Assembly (NCBI GenBank): GCA_963721065.1
Contig: CAVRHO010000001.1
Span: 992,001 to 1,056,000, forward strand
DNA from: CAWBLP01 sp963721065
GTDB taxonomy: Bacteria > Pseudomonadota > Alphaproteobacteria > Acetobacterales > Acetobacteraceae
DNA: 64,000 bases
Direction of reading: 5' to 3'
In this document: positions 51,891-60,062 of the stretch, piece after piece
How the letters are laid out: the number at the start of each line of letters is the position of its first letter
Numbering within the stretch: position 1 is the stretch's first letter
Notes under the pieces: model-generated
Told to the model about the DNA's origin: nothing
Databases searched by the model: none
The model's input: only the letters and a program-made list of their open reading frames with translations
Position numbers and translations under genes: made by a program

Positions 51891-52782
51891 GTTCGTGCTC
51901 GCCGGCGAAGCGCAGCACCAGGTGGCCGGCGCCAGCCTGCACGTAGCCGTTCAGCCATTCGCCCAGGCCGCCGGCCGGGCCGGCGTAGCACGCCTGGCGC
52001 CGGCGCAGCACCGGCGCCGGCTGGTCGTAATAGCTTTCCAGGAAGGCGTTGAGTCGCGCCTCGGCACGGTCGGCATCGTCATCCAGGGCGACGGTCAGGT
52101 ACATGGCGCCGGTCATCCGCGTCGGGTCGCGGCCGACATCGCGGGCGATCTCCTGCACCTGCTCCCACTGCCTGGCGAAGGTGGGGGCGTCCGGCGCGAT
52201 CGGGAACCAGCCGTCGAACCACGTGCCGGCGCGCTTCAGGCTGGCCGGCAGGTTGCCGCCGATCCACACCGGCGGGCCGCCCGGGCGATGCGGGGTGGGT
52301 GCCATCACGCCGCCGGTGACGGTCCAGCGCCCGTCCCAGTTCACCGCCTGCCCGCTCCACAGCGCTCGGCACAGGCGCAGGCCTTCGATCATGCGGCCGA
52401 TGCGCTTCTCGAACGGCACGCCGGCGGCGGCGAATTCGGCGCGGATGTTCGGACGATCGGCGGCGAAGCCCACGCCCAGGATCAGCCGCCCTTCGGACAC
52501 CTGGTCCAGCGTGGCGACCTGGTGGGCCAGCAGCACGGGATTGCGCAGCGGCGACAGCAGCACCGCCGTGCCCAGTTCCAAGCGCGGCACACGGCCGGCG
52601 ACGCCGGCCAGCAGGGCCAGCGGCTCATGCCGCGGGCGGGCGAGCAGCGAATCACCCACCCACACGGAATCGAACCCCAGGGACTCCGCGCGCGCGGCAA
52701 GGTCCAGCAACGGGGCGGCCTGCGGCTTGCCTTCCATGATCTGCTCCCGCGTGGGCAGCAGGTAGCCGAGTTTGGTGGACAT
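51844..52782 (-). CDS. LLM class flavin-dependent oxidoreductase
   Basis: 312 residues from ATG 52782 after AGGAGA. Luciferase-like barrel: KLGYLLPTREQIMEG, FDSVWVGDSLLARPRHEPL, LELGTAVLLSPLRNPVLLAHQ, SEGRLILGVGFAADRP, PPVWIGGNLPASLKRAGTW. The gene ends in a 60-bp unit that is tandemly repeated beyond its stop. It is on the same strand as, and upstream of, the NtaA-type monooxygenase gene, about 175 bp away. Substrate unknown. Confidence 0.9.
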   Translation of the reverse strand: MSTKLGYLLPTREQIMEGKPQAAPLLDLAARAESLGFDSVWVGDSLLARPRHEPLALLAGVAGRVPRLELGTAVLLSPLRNPVLLAHQVATLDQVSEGRLILGVGFAADRPNIRAEFAAAGVPFEKRIGRMIEGLRLCRALWSGQAVNWDGRWTVTGGVMAPTPHRPGGPPVWIGGNLPASLKRAGTWFDGWFPIAPDAPTFARQWEQVQEIARDVGRDPTRMTGAMYLTVALDDDADRAEARLNAFLESYYDQPAPVLRRRQACYAGPAGGLGEWLNGYVQAGAGHLVLRFAGEHEQQMDAVARVRASLGW

Positions 52783-52820
52783 GGGCGCTCTCCTGTGGGC
52801 GCACAGCATGGCGCAGTCCC

Positions 52821-52943
52821 GGCGGGCGGGGAACCGGCACTGCGCGCGACGATGGGGCGGCGGCGGGCGGGAAACCGGCACCGCGCACGACGACGGGGCC
52901 GCGGCGGGCGGGGAACCGGCACCGCGCGCGACGACGGGGCCGC
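52821..52943. repeat. Tandem repeat, 41-bp unit, three copies
   Basis: Units start at 52821, 52862 and 52903 and begin GGCGGGCGGGGAACCGGCA. Copies two and three differ from the first at a few bases. It fills the gap between the LLM gene and the DUF2889 gene. Confidence 0.88.
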
Positions 52944-52952
52944 GGCTTCCGG

Positions 52953-53606
52953 CTATTCCGCGGCGGCGGCGTCCGGCTCGCGGTCGGCGGCGTCCGGTTC
53001 GCGGTCGGTGCCGGTGTAGAGGTGGGGCCAGCGGCGCTTCACCAGCGGGCCGTTATCGGCATAGGCCAGGCAGGTGTTCAGGATCTTCGGCGCGCCGCCC
53101 ATCTTTTCGGTAATCCGGGCGTCGGTGTTGTCGCTGCCCGGCTTGTCCGCGGCGCCCTCGGCCTGCATCTCCCGCCGGACGCGCGCCGGGTTGATGGTCT
53201 GGAAGGCGGTGGTGGCGATCTGTTGCAGCAGTTCGCGCAGATGCGTGCAGCCGGCCGTGCCGCCGACGCGGTGGTTCGCCTCCCGCAGGAACCCGGCCTT
53301 GATGCGCAGCCCGACCAGGCGGGAGAAGTTCGGCGCGGCGGTGGGACACATGACGTAGGGCGTATGGTCGCTGACCGCCTCGCAGCCGACGATGTGCATG
53401 GTCTCGTCCACCGTCATGCGGACCCACATGTCGTGGATCGGCTCGCCGGCGGCGATGGTGCCACGATCGTAGTTGGATTGGCCGAAGGTCTTGGTGTCGG
53501 TCAGGTGGGCCTCGATGTCGTACAGCCCGTCGGTGCGGCGGTAGCCGTTGATCTCGATCGAGCGCGTATGCAGTTTCTCGCGCGCCTCGGGCGGGCTTAG
53601 CGGCAT
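52953..53606 (-). CDS. DUF2889 family protein
   Basis: 217 residues from ATG 53606 (MPLSPPEAREKLHTRSIEIN). The conserved DUF2889 block YRRTDGLYDIEAHLTDTK, then HDMWVRMTVDETMHI and HRVGGTAGCTHLRELLQQIATTAFQTI is unmistakable; the role is unknown. The C-terminal tail (TDREPDAADREPDAAAAE) is a short direct peptide duplication. The tail lies beside the 41-bp array, so the end may have been extended by repeat expansion. Confidence 0.88.
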   Translation of the reverse strand: MPLSPPEAREKLHTRSIEINGYRRTDGLYDIEAHLTDTKTFGQSNYDRGTIAAGEPIHDMWVRMTVDETMHIVGCEAVSDHTPYVMCPTAAPNFSRLVGLRIKAGFLREANHRVGGTAGCTHLRELLQQIATTAFQTINPARVRREMQAEGAADKPGSDNTDARITEKMGGAPKILNTCLAYADNGPLVKRRWPHLYTGTDREPDAADREPDAAAAE

Positions 53607-53724
53607 CAGGGACCCCTTGGTTGTTGCGTCGCAGCAATCCGCATAGTCCAAGGGGATGGCCGGAGGCAAATCTGTCCGGCCTCCCGTGCCCGCGCGATGA
53701 CGCAGGTTCGCCCTCCCCGGAAGG

Positions 53725-53855
53725 CGGGATGGGGGCGCCGGAGGACGGGACTGGGGGCGCCGGGTAACGGGATAGGCGGCGCCGGGTGACGGGATGGGCG
53801 GCGCCGGACGACGGGATAGGCGGCGCCGGACGACGGGACGGGCGGCGGCGTTACG
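53725..53855. repeat. Tandem repeat, 21-22-bp unit, six copies
   Basis: Units start at 53725, 53746, 53768, 53790, 53812 and 53834, of the form CGGGATAGGCGGCGCCGG. They lie between the DUF2889 and GNAT genes and reach the GNAT stop. Confidence 0.88.
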
Positions 53856-54372
53856 ACTTTTGCGGCGAGGCCGCCAGCAGCTTCTCGATCGGGTCCCAGA
53901 CGAAGGCCGTCTGGATGACCGACTGGCCACCGACGCGCGTGGCGGCTTCCGCCACCGGCCGGCCGCCCAGGCGGGAATAGAACCAGCGACTGGGATTGTC
54001 CCGCAGCACCCACAGGAACACCGACCGGCACCCGGCTTCCGCCAGATGGGCGGCCGCGGCGCGCAGCAGACGGCGGCCGACGCCGCGCTCGCGAAAATCG
54101 TCGAGCACGTACAGGGTTTCGACCTCCCCCTCCGCCAGGCGCTGTCCGCCGATCTCGCTGCCCGCCCGCGCCCGGCCCGCCGTGGCGAAGCCGATCACGC
54201 GGGCGCCGCTGCCCGGCGGTGCGTCGGTTCCGCTGGCGCTGGCGACGAACACGCCGGCGCCGGAGCGGATGGCGGCCTCGTAGTAAGCGGCCTGGCGCGG
54301 CACCGACATCCGGGCGAGGAAGCCGTCCGGCAGGATTCCGGGATAGGTGCTGCGCCAGACCGCGACATGCAC
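53851..54372 (-). CDS. GNAT family N-acetyltransferase
   Basis: 173 residues from GTG 54372. The acetyl-CoA site is VLDDFRERGVGRRLLRAAAAHL (with the R/Q-x-x-G-x-G/A motif), and WVLRDNPSRWFYSRLGGRPV is the C-terminal strand and helix. The family N-terminus ISIRRARPADAIAIAAVHV is present upstream in the same frame, up to about 54420. The real start is therefore earlier, yet I see only CTG or ATC there. A non-standard start, overlap with the methyltransferase gene, or an indel near the TGA at 54420-54422 are possible. Substrate unknown. Confidence 0.82.
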   Translation of the reverse strand: MHVAVWRSTYPGILPDGFLARMSVPRQAAYYEAAIRSGAGVFVASASGTDAPPGSGARVIGFATAGRARAGSEIGGQRLAEGEVETLYVLDDFRERGVGRRLLRAAAAHLAEAGCRSVFLWVLRDNPSRWFYSRLGGRPVAEAATRVGGQSVIQTAFVWDPIEKLLAASPQKS

Positions 54373-54419
54373 CGCGGCAATGGCGATCGCGTCGGCCGGG
54401 CGGGCGCGTCGGATGCTGA

Positions 54420-55715
54420 TCAGGACACGCGCTCCAGCACGGCGGCAAAGAACCCGTCGGTGCCGTGCCGTGCCGGGGTCAGGGCCAGGTAATCGCCGGT
54501 CACCGGCAAAGGGTGGTCGCCGTCCCAGGCCTGGGATGGCGGGATCAGGCGGAACTCCGGATGGCGGGTCAGGAAGGCGGTCACCTGGGTCTCGTCTTCT
54601 TCAGGGAGCAGCGAGCAGGTAGCGTAAACCAAACGCCCGCCGACGCGAACCACCGCCTGCGCAACGTCCAGGATCGTGGCCTGCTTCGGCAGCAGCTCCC
54701 GCAGGTCGGATTCTGACAGACGCAGCCTTGCGTCCGGGTTGCGCCGCCAGGTGCCCGTGCCGGTGCAGGGCGCGTCCACCAGCACGCGGTCGAAGCTGCG
54801 GGCGCGGCGCTTGGCCCATTTGTCGCCGGGCGCGAACAGGTGGCGCTCCACGTTGTGCACGCCAGCGCGACGCAGGCGGCGGACCGCCCCGTCCAGCCGC
54901 GGGGCGGAGACGTCGCAGGCCAGCAACTGGCCGCGATTCTGCATCAGCATCGCCAGGGCCAGCGTCTTGCCGCCGGCGCCGGCGCACCAGTCGGCCACGC
55001 GCAGGCCGGGGGCCGCGCCGACCAGGGCGGCGACGAGCTGGCTGCCCTCGTCCTGGATTTCCACCAGGCCGGACTGGAAGGCCGGGCCGGTGGTCACCGG
55101 GCGGCGGCCGGCGATGCGCAGGCCCCAGGGCGACAGTGGGGTGGGCTCCGCCTGCCAGCCTTCCGCGGCGAGGGCGGCGCGGGCTTCCTCCCGCGTGCCC
55201 TTCAGCAGGTTCACCCGCAGGTCCAGCGGCGCCGGTTCGCCCAGCGCGGCCAGTTCACGTTCCAGCTCGGGGCCGAAGCGGGTGCGCAGGCTGGGCAGCA
55301 GCCAGTCGGGGAGTTCCAGCCGCACCGCCTCCGGCATCGCCGGAGCATCCAGTGCCTGGCCTTCCAGCGGCTGCAGCGCGTGCAGTTCGGCTGGGGCGAG
55401 CGGCGGCGGGCCGAACCGGCCGCCGGCGAAGCTCTCGTGCAGCCCGGCCAGGGTCCAGCCCTCCAGCAGCAGGCTGGCGCCGACCAGCAGGCGGGCCGTC
55501 GGCGCGGACGGGCCGGCGCGGTCCAGCCACCACCCCAGCCGCCGGCGGGTCCGCAGCACCTGCCAGACCCGGTTGGACACCGCGCGCCGGTCGCCGGAAC
55601 CGATGAAGCGGCGGGCGCGGAAGAATGCATTGGCCACCGCGTCGGCGGGACGGCTGCCGGGAAGCACGAGGTCCAGCAGCTCGATGGTGGCGGCGATACG
55701 GGCGGCGGGGGTCAC
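54420..55715 (-). CDS. RsmB/NOP family RNA cytosine methyltransferase
   Basis: 431 residues from GTG 55715. N-terminal NusB-like helical region (AVANAFFRARRFIGSGDRR), then the SAM-dependent m5C methyltransferase domain: AFQSGLVEIQDEGSQLVA, VADWCAGAGGKTLALA (SAM site), VLVDAPCTGTGTWRRNPD (conserved Cys) and LVYATCSLLPEEDE (second, catalytic Cys). It probably methylates 16S rRNA C967 or a similar site. A 20-codon open frame overlaps its start as GTGA. In related bacteria this gene lies between guaB and guaA; here a HAD gene separates it from guaB. Confidence 0.9.
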   Translation of the reverse strand: MTPAARIAATIELLDLVLPGSRPADAVANAFFRARRFIGSGDRRAVSNRVWQVLRTRRRLGWWLDRAGPSAPTARLLVGASLLLEGWTLAGLHESFAGGRFGPPPLAPAELHALQPLEGQALDAPAMPEAVRLELPDWLLPSLRTRFGPELERELAALGEPAPLDLRVNLLKGTREEARAALAAEGWQAEPTPLSPWGLRIAGRRPVTTGPAFQSGLVEIQDEGSQLVAALVGAAPGLRVADWCAGAGGKTLALAMLMQNRGQLLACDVSAPRLDGAVRRLRRAGVHNVERHLFAPGDKWAKRRARSFDRVLVDAPCTGTGTWRRNPDARLRLSESDLRELLPKQATILDVAQAVVRVGGRLVYATCSLLPEEDETQVTAFLTRHPEFRLIPPSQAWDGDHPLPVTGDYLALTPARHGTDGFFAAVLERVS

Positions 55716-55774
55716 GCGGGCAGGTCGATCAGCAACTCAAGATCCTCAGCGACCTGGGTCTCGGGTACGGACAT
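55712..55774 (-). CDS. Possible 20-residue upstream peptide
   Basis: MSVPETQVAEDLELLIDLPA, ATG 55774 to TGA 55714-55712, whose stop overlaps the GTG start of the methyltransferase gene (GTGA). It may couple translation of that gene. It has no strong ribosome-binding site and no recognisable family. Confidence 0.3.
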   Translation of the reverse strand: MSVPETQVAEDLELLIDLPA

Positions 55775-55806
55775 TCCCGGGATATAGGATGCGGAGCGCG
55801 ACCGGT

Positions 55807-56484
55807 CTATTCCGCCAGGCGCTCCGGCAGAGCGGACAGGTCGGGCAGTTCGGTGGCGCGCCGGTGCAGGTCGTATTCCGCCGGCTGGCGGTGGCGGTTC
55901 ACCCAGAACACCCGGAATCCGAACGTGCTGGCGCCGAACGCATCCCACGGATTGGACGACACGAATGCCATCTGTCCGGGTTCCAGCCCGAACCGGTCGG
56001 TGGCCAGCCGGTACACCCGGGAGTCCGGCTTGAACACGCCGGCGGATTCCGCGCTCAGCACGTCGTCCAGCAGGTCGCCGATCCCGGCAGACCGCACGCC
56101 ATCGGCCAGCATGCCGGGCTCGCCGTTGGACAGGATGGCGCGGGCGATTCCCATCGCCCGCAGCCGCTCCAGCATCGGCTTCGCCTCGGGATAGACGGTG
56201 AGCTGGCGATAGGCCTGCAACACCTCGGCCAGCAGCGACGCGTCGGTGATGCCGTGCTTCGCCGCCGCCCAGGCCAGCGCCTCCTCGGTCAGGCGCCAGA
56301 AGTCGCGGTGATGCGCATTGCCGGCCAGGGAGCGCACCCAGGTGTACTCGATCTGCCTCTGCCGCCAGTCGGCGCTGACCGCCTGCCATCCCTCGCCGAT
56401 CCGCTCGGCATGCGCCTGCATCGCCGCATGCACGTCGAGCAGCGTGCCGTACGCATCGAAGATCGCAGCCTGGACCCGGGCCAT
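55807..56484 (-). CDS. HAD superfamily, haloacid dehalogenase type II-like hydrolase
   Basis: 225 residues. Nucleophile Asp10 in AAIFDAYGTLLDVHA, Ser/Thr motif AILSNGEPGML, Lys in AGVFKPDSRVYRLA, and the acidic motif MAFVSSNPWDAFGA typical of L-2-haloacid dehalogenases. It converts 2-haloacids to hydroxy acids or is a related phosphatase; the SSNPWD form favours dehalogenase. It starts 3 bp after the guaB stop and is thus likely cotranscribed with guaB. Confidence 0.9.
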   Translation of the reverse strand: MARVQAAIFDAYGTLLDVHAAMQAHAERIGEGWQAVSADWRQRQIEYTWVRSLAGNAHHRDFWRLTEEALAWAAAKHGITDASLLAEVLQAYRQLTVYPEAKPMLERLRAMGIARAILSNGEPGMLADGVRSAGIGDLLDDVLSAESAGVFKPDSRVYRLATDRFGLEPGQMAFVSSNPWDAFGASTFGFRVFWVNRHRQPAEYDLHRRATELPDLSALPERLAE

Positions 56485-56487
56485 CGC

Positions 56488-58014
56488 TCAGCCCCCCCGG
56501 TAGTTCGGTGCCTCGCGGGTCACCGAAACGTCGTGCACATGGCTTTCCCGCAGGCCGGCATTGGTCACCCGGCGGAATTTGGCGTTGCGCTTCAGCTCGT
56601 CCAGGCTGTGGCTGCCGGTGTAGCCCATGCCGGCACGCACGCCGCCCACCAACTGGTGCACCGCCTGGGCGACCGGCCCCTTGTAGGGGACCATGCCTTC
56701 CACGCCCTCCGGCACCAGCTTGAGCTGGTCCTTGATGTCCTGCTGGAAGTAGCGGTCGGCCGACCCGCGGGCCATGGCGCCGATGCTGCCCATGCCGCGG
56801 TACGACTTGTAGGAGCGGCCCTGGTAGAGGAACACCTCGCCCGGCGCCTCATCGGTGCCGGCCAGCAGGCTGCCGATCATCACCGCGTCCGCCCCGGCCG
56901 CCAGCGCCTTCACGATGTCGCCGGAGGTGCGCATGCCGCCATCGGCGATGGCCGGTACGCCCTGTTCGCGGCAGGCGGCGGCGCATTCCAGCACCGCGGT
57001 GAACTGCGGCACGCCGACGCCGGCCACCACGCGGGTGGTGCAGATGCTGCCCGGACCGATGCCGATCTTCACCGCATCGGCGCCGGCCTCGATCAGCGCC
57101 AGTGCGCCCTCGGGGGTGGCGATGTTGCCGGCGATCACCTGGACGGCGTTGGACTCCTTCTTGATCGCCGCCACCGCGTCCAGCACGCCGCGGGAATGGC
57201 CGTGCGCGGTGTCCACCACGATCACGTCCACATCGGCCTCGATCAGCGCGCGGGCGCGGATCTGGCCGTCCGGCCCCACGCCGGTGGCCGCGGCGACCCG
57301 CAGGCGGCCAAGCTCGTCCTTGTTGGCCAGCGGGTGGGTTTCGGCCTTGTCCATGTCCTTGACGGTGATCAGGCCGACGCAGCGATAGGCGTCGTCCACC
57401 ACCAGCAGCTTCTCGATGCGGTGGCGGTGCAGCAGGCGGCGGGCCTGTTCGGCCGTCACGTCCGCGGTGACGGTGACCAGGTTCTCCCGCGTCATCAGCT
57501 CATAGACGCGCAGGTTCGGATCGGAGGCGAAGCGGACGTCGCGGTTGGTGACGATGCCCACCAGGCGGCGGGAGTCGCGTTCCACCACCGGAATGCCGCT
57601 GATCCGGTGCGTGGTCATCAGCGTCCGGACATCGGCCAGGGTCTGGTCCGGGTGGATGGTGAGCGGGTTCACCACCATACCGGACTCGAACTTCTTCACC
57701 CGGCGGACCTGGGCGGCCTGCTCCTCGGGCGAGAGGTTCTTGTGGATCACCCCCATGCCGCCGTGCTGGGCCATGGCGATGGCCATGTCACCCTCGGTCA
57801 CGGTGTCCATGGCGGCCGAGATGATGGGAATCCGCAGGCTGATGCCGCGCGTCAGGCGAGTGCTGGTATCCGTGGATGACGGCAGCACCTGGGAATAGCC
57901 GGGCACCAGCAGAACGTCGTCGAAGGCGTAGGCTTCCAGGATCTGGGGTACGGCGGATCGCCCGGCGCTGTCTTCAGCGCTGGGGGCGGGGGACTGGGGA
58001 ATGTCGAGAGCCAT
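56488..58014 (-). CDS. guaB: Inosine-5'-monophosphate dehydrogenase
   Basis: 508 residues from ATG 58014. Catalyses IMP to XMP with NAD+, the first step to GMP. AYAFDDVLLVPGYSQVLPS, IPIISAAMDTVTEGDMAIAMA, two CBS domains (about residues 110-225: HRISGIPVVERDSRRLVGIV and HRIEKLLVVDD), the active Cys loop GIGPGSICTTRVVAGVGVPQ, IADGGMRTSGDIVKALAAGA and the flap near YRGMGSIGAMARGSADRYF are all intact. Standard length for the CBS-containing form. The first gene of a run with the HAD and methyltransferase genes. Confidence 0.97.
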   Translation of the reverse strand: MALDIPQSPAPSAEDSAGRSAVPQILEAYAFDDVLLVPGYSQVLPSSTDTSTRLTRGISLRIPIISAAMDTVTEGDMAIAMAQHGGMGVIHKNLSPEEQAAQVRRVKKFESGMVVNPLTIHPDQTLADVRTLMTTHRISGIPVVERDSRRLVGIVTNRDVRFASDPNLRVYELMTRENLVTVTADVTAEQARRLLHRHRIEKLLVVDDAYRCVGLITVKDMDKAETHPLANKDELGRLRVAAATGVGPDGQIRARALIEADVDVIVVDTAHGHSRGVLDAVAAIKKESNAVQVIAGNIATPEGALALIEAGADAVKIGIGPGSICTTRVVAGVGVPQFTAVLECAAACREQGVPAIADGGMRTSGDIVKALAAGADAVMIGSLLAGTDEAPGEVFLYQGRSYKSYRGMGSIGAMARGSADRYFQQDIKDQLKLVPEGVEGMVPYKGPVAQAVHQLVGGVRAGMGYTGSHSLDELKRNAKFRRVTNAGLRESHVHDVSVTREAPNYRGG

Positions 58015-58206
58015 GGGGCGGTGGGCCTTTCCGCAACCTTGGCGGCTCCTCATAGGCAGGTGGGGGGGAGTCTGCAAGCGTCGGTCGTATGACGGTCCGG
58101 ACGGGCACGAAAAGATGTACGTTCAATGTGTGTCCGGGCGGGCCGCACATGGTCCGCCCGCCCGCCCGCCCGGTCCGCCGTCATCGCATCGCCCGCCCCC
58201 CGGGGC

Positions 58207-59415
58207 TCAGGCCGCGGCCCCCTGCACGTTTCCGAACCGCTCCCAGGTCTTGCCCGTCCAGCGCATCAACTGCATCTGGGTGATCGGGTGATAGTTGGTG
58301 GGGCTGGTGTTCATACGGATACCGGGCAGCAACGCGCCGAGTTCCACATCCTTCATGCTGGTCGCCTGGCGCATCAGGTTCTCCCGCGAGAAATCCGTCC
58401 CGCACGCGCGCAGCACGTGGATCGTGGTCATCGTCGCGGCGTAGCCGTACACGTAGAACGCATCCGAAATGTCGCCCTCCGGCAGGTATTTCGCCATGAT
58501 GTCGCGCCAGTGCTGCAGGCCCGGATCGTTCTTCCATTGCGGGTCGGTGGGGTCCTTCAGGTAGGCCGAGCTGATGATGCCGATGCCGCGCTCGACGCCC
58601 GCCGGTTCCATCACCGCGCCGACCGAGGTGGATACGTTGGTCAGCAGATGCAGTGGCTTCCACCCCATGTCCGCCACCTTGCGGATGATCTGGGCGGCGA
58701 ATTTCGGCGTGGCGGCGCTGATCAGGGCGGTGGCGCCGGTCGCCTGCAGGCCGATCACCTGGCTGTCGATGGTGGCGTCCGTCACCTCGAAGGACGCCGT
58801 CACCACCTGGGAAAACCGGTCCTTCAGCACCTCCTTGACGCCGGCCAGGTAGTCTTTTCCGAAATCGTCGTTCTGGTAGAGGATCGCGATCTTCGCATCC
58901 GGCTTCGCCTTCAGGATGTACTGCGCGTAGATCGACGATTCGATACGGTAGCTGGGCTGCCAGCCGATGGTCCAGGGATGCTCCTTGTAGTTGCCCCACT
59001 TGTCGGCGCCGCTGCCCACGAACAGTTGCGGCACCTTCTTCTTGTTGACGTAGCGCACGATCGCCGAGTTGGACGGTGTTCCCAGCGTGTTGGACAGGCA
59101 GGCGACCTTGTCCTGCTCGATCAGCCGGCGCACCTGCTCCACCGCCTTGGGCGGGCTGTAGCCGTCGTCGTAGGAGAGAAAATTCACCTTGCGCCCGCCG
59201 ACACCGCCCTGGTCGTTCAGCCAGCGGAAAGTGGCGGTGTGGGCGCGTCCGATCGCACCATAGGCCGATGCCGGGCCGCTGTAGGCGGCCATGCTGCCGA
59301 TCCGGATTTCCGTGTCGGTCACGCCTGGCGTTTCGGCGGCGCGGACAATGGCAGGGGCGGCCGGCACGAACGGAGCCGCGGCCACGGCCGTGAGCAATGC
59401 GCGTCGTCGGAGCAT
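58207..59415 (-). CDS. Branched-chain amino acid-type ABC transporter substrate-binding protein
   Basis: 402 residues. The signal MLRRRALLTAVAAAPFVPAA has three Arg before a hydrophobic stretch and may be a Tat or Sec signal; cleavage near AIVRAAE. LivJ-like Peripla_BP_6 fold: DTEIRIGSMAAYSGPASAYG, ATFRWLNDQGGVGGRKVNF, DDGYSPPKAVEQVRRLIEQD, KIAILYQNDDFGKDYLAG. No permease or ATPase gene is adjacent, so it is an orphan or its partners are elsewhere. Nearby LigJ-like and NIPSNAP genes hint at an aromatic-acid ligand (inference). Confidence 0.91.
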   Translation of the reverse strand: MLRRRALLTAVAAAPFVPAAPAIVRAAETPGVTDTEIRIGSMAAYSGPASAYGAIGRAHTATFRWLNDQGGVGGRKVNFLSYDDGYSPPKAVEQVRRLIEQDKVACLSNTLGTPSNSAIVRYVNKKKVPQLFVGSGADKWGNYKEHPWTIGWQPSYRIESSIYAQYILKAKPDAKIAILYQNDDFGKDYLAGVKEVLKDRFSQVVTASFEVTDATIDSQVIGLQATGATALISAATPKFAAQIIRKVADMGWKPLHLLTNVSTSVGAVMEPAGVERGIGIISSAYLKDPTDPQWKNDPGLQHWRDIMAKYLPEGDISDAFYVYGYAATMTTIHVLRACGTDFSRENLMRQATSMKDVELGALLPGIRMNTSPTNYHPITQMQLMRWTGKTWERFGNVQGAAA

Positions 59416-59542
59416 CGGTAACCTCCCGGTTTTTCTTTTTTGCCCGGGAAGCCTAGGTCAATTTGCTGTTCAGCAAAACATGCACTGTAAGTGCCGGTAA
59501 GCCGGCATCCGGCAGCTCCCGATCGACGGATCGGCGTCACGT

Positions 59543-59585
59543 TCTCCTGCCGCGGACAGAGTAATGAAGCGTCGGCGGCAGGAGA
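59543..59585. terminator. Hairpin downstream of the NIPSNAP gene
   Basis: TCTCCTGCCGC (59543-59553) pairs with GCGGCAGGAGA (59575-59585), 11-bp perfect arms across 21 bases. It lies 10 bp past the NIPSNAP stop on the minus strand, consistent with a terminator. Confidence 0.6.
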
Positions 59586-59594
59586 GGCGGAGTG

Positions 59595-59921
59595 CTACTT
59601 CACCGACGAGAACGACGTCGGTGCCAGGATGAAGTTCTTGACGTTGGCAACGATCGCGCCATTCGCCTCGGTCTGTGCGCGCGCCTTCTGCCATTCGGGG
59701 TCGGCGGCGAAGGCGTTCCACTTCTGCTCGCGGTCGGCCAGCGACTTCCATTCCAGCATGTAGTACAGAGTCTGGTTGGACTCGCCGATCACCGTAGTCC
59801 AGAACCCGGCCTGCTTGATGCCGTGCTTTTCCCACAGCCCCAGCGTGATGGTGTCGAAGCGCTTCAGCAGGTCCGGCAACCGGCCCGGCACGCACTCATA
59901 GATGCGCAGTTCGTGCAGCAT
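59595..59921 (-). CDS. NIPSNAP family protein
   Basis: 108 residues from ATG 59921 (MLHELRIYECVPGRLPDLLKR), preceded by GGAGGGATCC. A ferredoxin-like dimeric alpha/beta barrel is expected: FDTITLGLWEKHGIKQAGFW, YYMLEWKSLADREQKWNAFA, DPEWQKARAQTEANGAIV. Bacterial NIPSNAP proteins often sit in catabolic operons but their reactions are mostly unknown. It is divergent from the LigJ-like gene, sharing a 141-bp promoter region. Confidence 0.92.
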   Translation of the reverse strand: MLHELRIYECVPGRLPDLLKRFDTITLGLWEKHGIKQAGFWTTVIGESNQTLYYMLEWKSLADREQKWNAFAADPEWQKARAQTEANGAIVANVKNFILAPTSFSSVK

Positions 59922-60062
59922 GGATCCCTCCTCCCGTTTGGTGGGGCGCCAGTGTGCGCGGGGCGAACGCGCAGGGCAATCGGGCGGGTTCGCCTTCGCA
60001 CCGGCCCCGGCACGGGCTAGGCTCCGCGCCGCGCACAGGAAGCAACGTCCGGGGAGCAGGCG

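Noticed and set aside
54676..57879. 1067-codon open frame on the plus strand
   Set aside because: It is antisense to the methyltransferase, HAD and guaB genes, has low-complexity His/Gly/Arg-rich sequence, and is a product of high GC.
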